Assembly: GCA_045116675.1 (NCBI GenBank)
Contig: JBGUMF010000015.1
Location: 1-39,923, forward strand
Length of the DNA: 39,923 bases
Direction: 5' to 3'
Source: F23-D06 sp045116675
GTDB taxonomy: Bacteria; Bacteroidota; Bacteroidia; Bacteroidales; WCHB1-69
Under the pieces are notes generated by a model. The model was not told the origin of the DNA. It made no database searches and saw nothing but the letters and a program-made list of their open reading frames with translations. The position numbers and the translations under genes are program-made. Below are positions 1 to 7,860 of the stretch, in pieces; position 1 is the first letter of the stretch; each line of letters opens with the position of its first letter.

Positions 1-141
1 ACCTACTTCTGGGCTAGCGACGAGACTACGGACATGTACAACGGCTATTGTGCGGTGATCACGCACATCTGTCCGGAGCTCATGAGCAAGAAGCAACAGA
101 AGGGCCGCGGCCAGAGCGTGCGCTGCGTGCAGGTACGCTAA
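1..141 (+). CDS. C-terminal end of a FISUMP-like surface protein (5' end outside window)
   Basis: The first frame is open from base 1 to a TAA at 139-141 and gives 46 residues. It starts TYFWASDETTDMYNGYC and ends GQSVRCVQVR. The FWAS start and the final G-x-SVRCV signature match the end of the Fibrobacter succinogenes major paralogous (FISUMP) domain, which is common at the C-terminus of secreted or surface proteins of Bacteroidota. A good rho-independent terminator follows within 30 bases, so this is the end of a transcription unit. Only the tail is visible, so the role of the full protein cannot be stated. A different C-type-lectin-like fold with the same ending remains possible. Confidence 0.55.
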   Translation, partial: TYFWASDETTDMYNGYCAVITHICPELMSKKQQKGRGQSVRCVQVR

Positions 142-167
142 CGCACAATCCAACCTATGAGAAATGC

Positions 168-200
168 AAGGGCATCCGATTCAACGCGGGTGCCCTTTTT
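168..200 (+). terminator. Rho-independent terminator of the upstream surface-protein gene
   Basis: AGGGCATCC (169-177) pairs with GGGTGCCCT (188-196) with one G-T pair. The loop is 10 bases and the stem is followed by a T-run to 200. It lies 27 bases after the stop codon at 141. Confidence 0.8.
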
Positions 201-227
201 GTATTCAGGGATTAGGGGACAGGAGTC

Positions 228-289
228 AGTGATTAGTGATTAGTGATTAGAGACTATAGACTATAGACTATAGATCAAAGACTATAATC
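228..289. repeat. Two adjoining tandem heptamer repeats
   Basis: Three copies of AGTGATT (228-248) run directly into about three copies of AGACTAT (from about 250 to 273), with a further imperfect copy (AAGACTATA) near 280-287. The unit is seven bases in both tracts. No gene is visible here. This is low-complexity spacer between the terminator and the next promoter and is likely prone to slippage. Confidence 0.7.
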
Positions 290-366
290 CAAAGTCTTCA
301 TTTTTTAACTTCTTAACTCTGTAGTTTCTTACCTTCTTCATTCATTGACTTCCTCACCACAATCAT

Positions 367-437
367 CAGTCCGTCAGGACTGCAGGGCTTTGTAGCGTAG
401 GGCGATGTGTGGGGAATATCGCACCCCGGAGGGGCGC
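367..437. repeat. Pair of REP-like intergenic hairpins
   Basis: Hairpin one is CAGTCC (367-372), loop GTCA, GGACTG (377-382). Hairpin two is GCACCCC (421-427), loop GGA, GGGGCGC (431-437), with one mismatch. They enclose a G/C-rich, non-coding stretch unlike the A/T-rich flanks and do not end in T-runs, so they are not terminators. Their form is that of a dispersed intergenic element, but a second copy is not present in the window. Confidence 0.35.
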
Positions 438-464
438 GGACGTGAGATTACGCCTGAAAAATCC

Positions 465-472
465 TATCTTTG
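465..472 (+). promoter_or_regulatory. Bacteroidota -7 box for the Mrr-like nuclease gene
   Basis: TATCTTTG fits the TAnnTTTG consensus and lies 26 bases before the ATG at 499. Its position inside the longest open frame argues that translation starts at 499 and not at the upstream GTG at 409. I see no clear -33 TTTG. Confidence 0.6.
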
Positions 473-498
473 CCTTCCAAATACAATATCCTTTTACG

Positions 499-1338
499 AT
501 GAATCCAAATACTGAATACGAACTTTTTACCCAGGAAGTTTACCAACAGTTGTTAAACTATCATCACATCAGCATAAAAAAGGTGCAACACAACATTAAG
601 CTGAAAGGACATTCTGGTTGTGAACACCAGATAGATGTTTATTGGGAGTTTGAAAAGGATGGTGTTATTCATCGCTGCGCGATAGAATGCAAGAACTACA
701 ACAAACGAGTGCCCAAAGAGAAAGTTTGTGCTTTTCAAGGTGTTCTTACGGATTTGGATGATATTGAGGGAATTATGGTTACGAAGGTGGGTTTTCAAAA
801 AGGAGCAAAAGAGTATGCCAAAGAATATGGCATTTCAATTAAGGAATTACGCCCACCCAAAAATGGAGAAACAATCATAGGGACAATAGATATTCATACA
901 CATGCAGAAGTAAGACATACACGCTTCAAAGTTGATGAAGAATGGGCTAAGATTAACAAATTCAATGTCCAAGGGTATCGTGAGTTTTATGCAATGTTGG
1001 ATTATACAAATGCGGAAAACTGGAAATCAGCCACTCATATACCCTTGGAAACGGTGGACCATACCATTATAGACTCAAAAGGTAATAGTATTATCACATT
1101 GGAAGAACTTGAGCAAAAGATTGCCAATTGTTCCACAACAGACTATCCATTCGTTTTTAAGTATGACGATGCTTATGTCAAATGCCGCCATTTTGGGCCA
1201 GTCAAGATTCTCGAGGTAAAATATGATTACGAGATTGACGACCAGAAAACAATCATTAATATGGATGCCAAAGGCTTTGTCAAAGCGATTTTGAAAGATG
1301 CGTTAAGCGAAAACACCGACTTAATGGTTTTGTCGTAA
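499..1338 (+). CDS. Mrr-like PD-(D/E)XK restriction endonuclease-family protein
   Basis: A 279-residue protein. The first about 120 residues look like the Mrr_cat-type restriction endonuclease fold. An acidic residue lies in HQIDVYWEF (D46), the catalytic pair in AIECKNYNK (E63, K65), and a downstream Q in AFQGVL (Q80). Such proteins cut DNA, often modified or foreign DNA. The C-terminal half (about 120-279) is a separate domain I do not recognise. The start at 499 is chosen because a -7 box lies at 465-472; the open frame reaches back to 409. The gene is A/T-rich, convergent with the HEPN gene at 1397-2686 and beside a type I RM operon, so a role in defence is likely. The true substrate (methylated DNA, nicked DNA or other) is unknown. 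Confidence 0.75.
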   Translation: MNPNTEYELFTQEVYQQLLNYHHISIKKVQHNIKLKGHSGCEHQIDVYWEFEKDGVIHRCAIECKNYNKRVPKEKVCAFQGVLTDLDDIEGIMVTKVGFQKGAKEYAKEYGISIKELRPPKNGETIIGTIDIHTHAEVRHTRFKVDEEWAKINKFNVQGYREFYAMLDYTNAENWKSATHIPLETVDHTIIDSKGNSIITLEELEQKIANCSTTDYPFVFKYDDAYVKCRHFGPVKILEVKYDYEIDDQKTIINMDAKGFVKAILKDALSENTDLMVLS

Positions 1339-1396
1339 ACACACATTATTACATAATTCCTCTATTATGTAGAGAACAGGTACAACATTTTTTAGA

Positions 1397-2686
1397 TTAA
1401 GGTGTTGACAGATTCGAATTAATAAGAAAGTTATTGTATTTCGTAAAATTAAAATCGTTATTAATCTCTTTCATTCTTTGGCCTATTTGAGTGTTTGAGT
1501 CCTTTCCTTTTCTCCTACCGTAGATTTGACCGTTATCATTTGAAACAATTATTAAACGTTCCAATTGTGATAAAGAAAACTCATTTAAATAGCAAGAAAT
1601 ATATTTGTTATAGAAGAAATCGGCATCGTCAAAATATTCGCTTTTCCCATATAAGTTAATCAAAAAATCCAATGCGAATCCTCTGTTCATTCTCAATTCA
1701 GCAATATCAAACAAATGAGTTATTTCTCCTGCAACAGTTGTGTATATATCCTGATAGTGCTTTCGAATATCATCATATAGGAAAATTGCAATTTGGGCAT
1801 ATTCCGAGGACGAAATTTTATTGCGCAAAACAACTCTTAAATCTTTAGACAAATGATTAAAAATATTATTTCTATTAGCAAAATAAATGAAACATTTAAG
1901 ACTGGTATCTGTTGAAAGCGATGTATGTTGTAAAAAAAATTGATCCTCATCCTGCTTCATTCTATTATTTATCTCCCCAACGTATTTTGAATACAATAAT
2001 TCCAAAATATTAGTATTTACCATCCTGTTTTCTTCGCATTTTGTATCTGTTTTTTCAAAAACAAATATCCATAACTTTTTATAGAATTTGTATTCCACTT
2101 CAAAATTGTTGATCTTGTCAAAATATGCTTTATTAACGTAATTGTTAATATCATCAAATGACATATCCCACTTTCTCTGATCTAAATCATTCGAAAATCT
2201 ATCAAAGACATCATTAAATGCATAAGAAAGTACTGATTTTGAAAACAATTCATCAACAATTGTCACAATAAAGCCTAAAGTTGTTTCTCTGTTAGGCTTG
2301 TGCAACGATTTTTCTTCTTTCAAAATAGGATGAGCACATAGATTCCTTAATTTTCGCAAAGACTCTATTTGATCTTTTAAAACAATATCCACAATGATCT
2401 TCTTCTGAAAACATTCATTGATTAATTGTTCTTCCCACATTGAAGAAAACTCGTTGTCACTTTGTGTTTTTTCTATAGATGTGAGAATAGCTCCTGCAGC
2501 TTTGTTTTTATATGTCGTGTTTAACTCTGTCAGCTTATAGACTATATCACATATTGAGATAGAATACAACATCACTATCGCCGAACGATAGCTTTTTGCA
2601 TAAAACGAATTCATCACTTCTTCAAAGTATTCTTTAATCGTGGAATCAACAATTCTTTCTGATAATATTGTAATGTTATTATTCAT
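1397..2686 (-). CDS. HEPN-motif protein, candidate ribonuclease, distal gene of the type I RM operon
   Basis: A 429-residue, A/T-rich soluble protein. The N-terminal about 150 residues look like a helical HEPN domain: a long helix (SYRSAIVMLYSISICDIVYK) followed by LRKLRNLCAHP. That segment contains R-N-x3-H (R114 and H119 from the ATG at 2686), the signature of HEPN ribonucleases. The remaining about 270 residues are predicted to be mainly helical and are not recognised. A GTG start at 2719 would add 11 residues; I prefer the ATG. No TAnnTTTG box is visible in the 49 bases between this gene and the metallopeptidase gene, so it is probably transcribed with the hsd operon. HEPN proteins cut RNA in toxin-antitoxin, Abi and CRISPR systems, and PrrC is a HEPN nuclease guarding a type I RM system. 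A DUF4145-like non-catalytic role is the main alternative. Confidence 0.55.
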   Translation of the reverse strand: MNNNITILSERIVDSTIKEYFEEVMNSFYAKSYRSAIVMLYSISICDIVYKLTELNTTYKNKAAGAILTSIEKTQSDNEFSSMWEEQLINECFQKKIIVDIVLKDQIESLRKLRNLCAHPILKEEKSLHKPNRETTLGFIVTIVDELFSKSVLSYAFNDVFDRFSNDLDQRKWDMSFDDINNYVNKAYFDKINNFEVEYKFYKKLWIFVFEKTDTKCEENRMVNTNILELLYSKYVGEINNRMKQDEDQFFLQHTSLSTDTSLKCFIYFANRNNIFNHLSKDLRVVLRNKISSSEYAQIAIFLYDDIRKHYQDIYTTVAGEITHLFDIAELRMNRGFALDFLINLYGKSEYFDDADFFYNKYISCYLNEFSLSQLERLIIVSNDNGQIYGRRKGKDSNTQIGQRMKEINNDFNFTKYNNFLINSNLSTP

Positions 2687-2735
2687 TGTGATAAATTTAA
2701 AGAATAAAGATTTTTTCACTTTCCTTCAGCACTTT

Positions 2736-3431
2736 TTATATCATCGGCACCGACACAAAACTGTTGAGTTGCTGCTTCAACTTTCTCCAAGATGGCATAT
2801 ATGTTGTCAGTAGCGTCTCAAACATCTTGTTGTGAAGTCTTACTTTCAGGTGAGCCATTTCATGCACAATCACATATTCAATGCATTCCACAGGCACACG
2901 GGCAAGAGCAAGGTTCATTCTAATTTCTCGTTTTTTTTCCATACAACTACCCCATTGGGTTTTCATCGCAAGTATTTTCCATGTAAAGTTATCTTCTTTC
3001 ATAATCTCTTTCCATTTCGGGAAGAGTTCGTCCAACTTTTCATGTAGCTGCTGACGATAATATTCATGTAATACCTCCTGACGTTTCTCCCTGAGGGCAC
3101 CCGGACGGATGTATAAGTTCAAATATTTCTGAGTTTTTTCAACCCTTGGTGGTGCGTCTTCTTCTTTTACCCTTAAGATATAACGCTTGCCAAACAGATA
3201 ATGGTTCTCCCCAGACACGTATTCCCTGCGGGTTTCCCGTTCCTGCTCAAGTATCTCTTTCTGCTGTTGAATTATCCATGAGATTTTCGACAAAAGGTAT
3301 GCTCTCAAATCATCTTCAGTGATATAGTCGGGAGCAGACACATGAACTCTGCCATCAGGCGGATATACCGCTAAATGGATGTTCTTAATTTTCTTGTATT
3401 CAACAGCTATGTCTATGTTCGAAACAACCAT
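2736..3431 (-). CDS. YgjP/DUF45-family zinc metallopeptidase-like protein
   Basis: A 231-residue protein of the COG1451 (YgjP, DUF45, M48-like) family. The metal site is clear near residues 185-205: VIVHEMAHLKVRLHN gives HExxH plus a downstream histidine. The preceding WGSC segment (TQWGSCMEKKREIRMNL) is also typical of the family. Its ATG overlaps the hsdR stop by one base (TAATG), so the two are translationally coupled. Members of this family are often found with type I RM genes, where their function is not established. Processing or turnover of the restriction complex is a reasonable inference only. Confidence 0.85.
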   Translation of the reverse strand: MVVSNIDIAVEYKKIKNIHLAVYPPDGRVHVSAPDYITEDDLRAYLLSKISWIIQQQKEILEQERETRREYVSGENHYLFGKRYILRVKEEDAPPRVEKTQKYLNLYIRPGALREKRQEVLHEYYRQQLHEKLDELFPKWKEIMKEDNFTWKILAMKTQWGSCMEKKREIRMNLALARVPVECIEYVIVHEMAHLKVRLHNKMFETLLTTYMPSWRKLKQQLNSFVSVPMI

Positions 3432-6400
3432 TAAAACTCACTGTTTGATGTTAATATACCCATTACTATATCAATATCATAATCCTCAGGCAAAACCTTT
3501 TGAACCTCACGCTTTAAAAGTTTTCTTCGTAAATCCACTGTGCGCCAATTGGTTTGTGCTGTTGCCTTAACAGTATCATAAATCATTTGTACCAACTCAG
3601 AATCCTTGCCTAAATTATCGTAAAGAGCTTTCTTACCATCTGTATCAATACCAGCAGGATAACTGTTATTGCCTTTACGCACTTCTTTTGCAAACTTTAT
3701 CAACTCCTGGAGCAGCTCTTTGTATTCACGAGTGCCTTCACGCATTTCTATCAACAATCGATTCAAACGCTCTGATAGTCGTGCATATTCCTCTGGATTT
3801 TGGTCATGTTTCCGATTAATAACCCGTCTCACATTACTCACAATGATTTCAGAAACACCATGTTCGCCTCCCACTTCTGCAATTATTTCAAACTCCTCTG
3901 GTTTCTTCGTGTCAATGAAATCCAAGAAAGAAATTTCATCAAGCGTGGCCAGAACTTCTGATGGCCTAGCTGAAACATAGCGGTCTAACAAGGCTCGCAT
4001 TTCACTCTCATATTGGCCCAAATCGGTTTGGTCGCCCGAACGCAGCATAATGGCGTGCATCGTTTTGTCGTAATCTCTCACCATCAGGTCAATCTCATTT
4101 GCCCTCTGCTCTGTATAACCAGCATCTGTCATTTCGGTAGCTATAGCCAAGTATTTACGAGTCAGCGAACGACAAGCTTCATAGAAATTCTCGCGCAATG
4201 ACAACCTCTTAATGGATTCCTCCATTTGCTCTTCTTCAGGCACCACTCTATCGTCATATACAAAATAGTGGAAATAGTCATCAATGCTCTTGGGCTGCAC
4301 TACAAGTTCACATAGTTCTTTAATGTATGCAATGGCTTTGTCCAAGTCTTCTTTTCCTTGCTTTAGGCGGCTCTTGAGCAAACCATCCACATCAGTTTTA
4401 TCATATCCACCAAAAGCACCAGTACCATTTGTGTAATCTTCTACCGCATCTTTAATGTTATTGAACAGGTCTCTGTAGTCTATGATGTAGCCATAGTCTT
4501 TTTCCGCTGTATTCCTATTCACTCGACAAATAGCTTGGAACAGCGTGTGGTCGCGCATGAGCTTGTCAATGTAAAGATACGTTGCATGTGGTGCATCAAA
4601 GCCTGTAAGCAATTTATCCACCACAATGAGCAACTTCATGCTCTTATAATTGTCAACAAACTCACTTTTCGCCCACTCTTCAAATGCATCGGCATCGGCC
4701 TTGTCTTTACCCATCATCTCCTTCATCATCTCGGTGGCAACCTTGAACTTGAACTCTTCTTCTGTCTTATTACCACTACCGCTATGTCCACTTTGAATAG
4801 CGACATCCATAGGTGCATAACTGGTCACCACAGCACAATGACCGGCCAATTCCGTGTCTTGAAAATCTTTCCAATACCGATAGGCCTGATAAATATCACC
4901 AGCCACTAGCATTGCATTTCCAAAGCCGTGAGCCAGGAAGTCTATCATCTCAAAATCTTTGCAAATGTCTGCCACTATTCGTTGAGTACGTTCTTTGCTG
5001 GAGAACAGTTTCTGAAACGTGGCCCAGCGATCTTTCAATGCTTCTTTCGCTTTGGGCGTTAATCGCGCAGTTTTCTTTTCAAAAAGATTGTCGATATCTG
5101 CACTACTCATCAAATCTTGATCCACATTTCTGCTCTCATAGCGCAAATCCCTGATCACACCGTCGCTAACAGCCTCGTCGAATTTATAGGTGTGGATATA
5201 TGGACCGAATTGTTCCAAAGTGGTCCTCTTGTCTTTTTGAAGCAAGGGGGTTCCTGTAAAACCTATCATCATTTTCTCCTCACCCAAGCAAAGCTTCATA
5301 GCTTCGTGCAATACGCCGCCCTGTGTTCTGTGACATTCATCAACGAACACGAAAATGTTCCCTTTTGGACTGTAATCATCAGGCAGACTTTCTTTAATCT
5401 CTTTCAAAAATTCATCCATCTGCCTTTTCGATTTCTGTTCTCCAACCGTTACGGCTTCATAAACCGAGTTGCTACTTCCAAACTTATGGATAAGAGTGCA
5501 AATAAGGTGATGCTCAGTTTTATTGAGTGCATCAATCAGCTTGGCTCCGCTTGTTGCTTGGTATGGATTTTCATCAACATCTATTAGACCACCGGTAATC
5601 TGATCGTCCAATTCCTCACGGTCGGTAATAATGACCACCCTCGGATCATTGGGTGCATTCTCTATAATCCAGCGTGTCAACCACGCCATTGTGAGAGATT
5701 TACCCGAACCTTGTGAGTGCCAGATAATACCACTCTCTTTCTTGCGTATATTCTCTTGTGCAGCTTTGATGGCAAAATATTGGTTAGGTCGAGCCACCTT
5801 TTTCACTCCTGCATCAAAAATGGTGCAATATCTTATAAATTCCAAAAGCCTTTCTGGCTCCAACATCTGAAGTAAGGAACGATCCAAAAGATTAGGATAG
5901 TTGTGGGCCGTATATTTGGAAGGCGGGCATGGATTGCCACAGGGTTCTTTCCACTTGATATAGAACTTTTCAGGTGTTAGAATGGTACCATACATCAATC
6001 CTTGGCTACCATTTCCAGCCATTGTTAGTTGCACTGTGCTAAAGAAGGGGGCTATTTCTCCGTCTTCCTGATTACGGATAATCTGACGGATTCCATCACC
6101 CACACTCACATCGTCACGCTTTAGCTCGATTACTACCACAGCTATACCGTTCACATAGACAACCAAATCAGGTCTGCGATGACTGTAGTCTTCGATGTTG
6201 CGCTTAACAGTAACCTCTTCGGCTAATTCAAATATGTTACGCTCCGGATGTTCCCAGTCAATGAGCGAGGTTTGCTTGCTTAGTTTTCCCTGCTCCTGAC
6301 GCACCTGGGTGCGGTTCACCAAAAGTTCGTAGGTAGCCTTATTGCTGTTATACAATTCACTGGCATTGCCACAATAGGACGCATCTTTCAGTTTTCGTAC

Positions 6401-6589
6401 AGTTTCGTCTGCTTGCAGCGAATTAAGCCCTTGTTTCTCCATTAGAAACATTTTGAGCACATCCTCTCTGATATTCTTATTCTCCTGGTCTTCAAGATTG
6501 CCAGCATACTGGTACAGGTCGTGCACCTGACATATCAAGCGGATGACCCTGTTTTGTACCTTGCGTTCCGGTTTAGTGATGATTTCCAT
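3431..6589 (-). CDS. hsdR: Type I restriction enzyme, R (endonuclease/translocase) subunit
   Basis: A 1,052-residue HsdR, normal length for the family. The N-terminal PD-(D/E)XK nuclease is at about residues 140-160 (RPDLVVYVNG...VVVIELKRDD). The SF2 translocase motor follows: Walker A HSQGSGKSLTMAW near 294, DECH in FVDECHRTQGG near 418, motif III GFTGTP near 445, and a second RecA domain with LLTGFDAP and QAICRVNR. The C-terminal region probably contacts the methyltransferase core. HsdR uses ATP to pull DNA through the complex and cuts far from the unmethylated recognition site. The gene starts 6 bases after hsdS ends and overlaps the metallopeptidase start by one base. No frameshift or lost motif is seen, so it should be functional. 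Confidence 0.97.
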   Translation of the reverse strand: MEIITKPERKVQNRVIRLICQVHDLYQYAGNLEDQENKNIREDVLKMFLMEKQGLNSLQADETVRKLKDASYCGNASELYNSNKATYELLVNRTQVRQEQGKLSKQTSLIDWEHPERNIFELAEEVTVKRNIEDYSHRRPDLVVYVNGIAVVVIELKRDDVSVGDGIRQIIRNQEDGEIAPFFSTVQLTMAGNGSQGLMYGTILTPEKFYIKWKEPCGNPCPPSKYTAHNYPNLLDRSLLQMLEPERLLEFIRYCTIFDAGVKKVARPNQYFAIKAAQENIRKKESGIIWHSQGSGKSLTMAWLTRWIIENAPNDPRVVIITDREELDDQITGGLIDVDENPYQATSGAKLIDALNKTEHHLICTLIHKFGSSNSVYEAVTVGEQKSKRQMDEFLKEIKESLPDDYSPKGNIFVFVDECHRTQGGVLHEAMKLCLGEEKMMIGFTGTPLLQKDKRTTLEQFGPYIHTYKFDEAVSDGVIRDLRYESRNVDQDLMSSADIDNLFEKKTARLTPKAKEALKDRWATFQKLFSSKERTQRIVADICKDFEMIDFLAHGFGNAMLVAGDIYQAYRYWKDFQDTELAGHCAVVTSYAPMDVAIQSGHSGSGNKTEEEFKFKVATEMMKEMMGKDKADADAFEEWAKSEFVDNYKSMKLLIVVDKLLTGFDAPHATYLYIDKLMRDHTLFQAICRVNRNTAEKDYGYIIDYRDLFNNIKDAVEDYTNGTGAFGGYDKTDVDGLLKSRLKQGKEDLDKAIAYIKELCELVVQPKSIDDYFHYFVYDDRVVPEEEQMEESIKRLSLRENFYEACRSLTRKYLAIATEMTDAGYTEQRANEIDLMVRDYDKTMHAIMLRSGDQTDLGQYESEMRALLDRYVSARPSEVLATLDEISFLDFIDTKKPEEFEIIAEVGGEHGVSEIIVSNVRRVINRKHDQNPEEYARLSERLNRLLIEMREGTREYKELLQELIKFAKEVRKGNNSYPAGIDTDGKKALYDNLGKDSELVQMIYDTVKATAQTNWRTVDLRRKLLKREVQKVLPEDYDIDIVMGILTSNSEF

Positions 6590-6595
6590 AGGCCC

Positions 6596-7849
6596 TTATA
6601 TAATTCTAATTTTTCCTGTTAACAACTGCTGCATCATGCCTTGCTTGATAGCAATGTATTTGGAGTGTTTATTTTCAAGAACAGCTATTTCGTTATCCAT
6701 AGTAGTAATAATAGATGCTATAGCAGCTTGTTCTTCTTTTGTCGAAGGATATTTCACAAACATCTCACGAAACTTTGTAAGACTAATTACATATCGTTTA
6801 CCACTACCTTCACATATTTGATTAGCCTGATTATAAAACTCGGGCGTTTTAAACATATATGCTTTATAATAAAGATCGATGTCAATATTGAAACGCAAAC
6901 GATAAATATGATAACTATAGCATACACTATTCATATCCTCCATAGCTACGGCTGAAAGTGCAATATCAAATGGCATCTCTGATGATGGAGTAAAGAACAC
7001 ATCTCCTTGTAATACATTACAATTATGTTTCTTTTCAGCACTTGCAGTCACTTTCATTTTTAAATCTACATCATAAATATGGTCACGATGAAATACATCT
7101 AAATAATTTAGAAGTCTGACTGGCATCTCTGTTGGTTTACTTAGTTTGTCAACGCCTGCTCCTGTAAGTGCACCAATTTCCTTGATTCTTTTTTCTACCC
7201 ACGGTTCTTTAAACCCCTTCAACCTTCTCTTTCCTGTAAGCAATTCCTGCATCGCGCCTTGCTTAATGGCTTTCTTCTTCTCAATTAAAACTTCTAATTG
7301 AGAGATGAGGGTGTCAATATTAGAAAGGTTTTTTGCTATTTTATCTTGTTCGAAAATAGTATCAGGCACCATAATATAACTTTTCTCAAAATTATTCTTA
7401 GAAAGATTATATCTTGTAGCACCTTGAGCTAAAGTGATCATCAACTCACGCCCATACTTACTTCTAAAATAATAAGCCAAGTATAGTCCACTAATATTAT
7501 CGTCAGTTAACCTAAACCCAAAACAGAAACTATTCAAGTATGTATTACTCAATTCTTCAAGTAATACTGAACACGTCCCAACCTCCTCGGGGGTTTCCGA
7601 TGAGGTATTAAAAAACAGATCTCCTTTTCTTACTTCATTCTGTTTTTCTCCAACTTTAACATCAACTTGTTCTAATATTTTTGTATTGATTATTGGATTG
7701 TTCAACACATTTAAAAAAGAAATATACTTTGATGAACCTACACCAAAATTTTCTTTACTTTTTCCCGTAAGTCCTCCATAAGAATACCCAATATCAGATA
7801 TTTTCTTTAATTTCCAGCCTTCGGGTATTTTATTTCTTGATTCTTCCAT
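6596..7849 (-). CDS. hsdS: Type I restriction-modification specificity subunit
   Basis: A 417-residue HsdS with the usual two target-recognition domains (about 1-165 and 215-365), separated by conserved helical spacers. The spacers share near-identical endings: AIKQGAMQELLTGK in the middle and AIKQGMMQQLLTGK at the C-terminus. The two domains resemble each other. Each has a GD-(L/V)-FF-x2-SSE-x-P motif, so the two half-sites recognised may be related. HsdS sets the DNA sequence for both methylation and restriction. The ATG lies 11 bases after the hsdM stop. Base composition is strongly A/T-rich, typical of frequently exchanged hsdS genes. No inverted duplicate hsdS, as in phase-variable loci, is present in the window. 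Confidence 0.96.
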   Translation of the reverse strand: MEESRNKIPEGWKLKKISDIGYSYGGLTGKSKENFGVGSSKYISFLNVLNNPIINTKILEQVDVKVGEKQNEVRKGDLFFNTSSETPEEVGTCSVLLEELSNTYLNSFCFGFRLTDDNISGLYLAYYFRSKYGRELMITLAQGATRYNLSKNNFEKSYIMVPDTIFEQDKIAKNLSNIDTLISQLEVLIEKKKAIKQGAMQELLTGKRRLKGFKEPWVEKRIKEIGALTGAGVDKLSKPTEMPVRLLNYLDVFHRDHIYDVDLKMKVTASAEKKHNCNVLQGDVFFTPSSEMPFDIALSAVAMEDMNSVCYSYHIYRLRFNIDIDLYYKAYMFKTPEFYNQANQICEGSGKRYVISLTKFREMFVKYPSTKEEQAAIASIITTMDNEIAVLENKHSKYIAIKQGMMQQLLTGKIRII

Positions 7850-7860
7850 ATCAAAACAGT

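Noticed and set aside
1351..1370. Hairpin ACATAAT/ATTATGT between the convergent Mrr-like and HEPN genes
   Set aside because: Only A/T-rich, seven pairs, with no T-run on either side; too weak to call a terminator.
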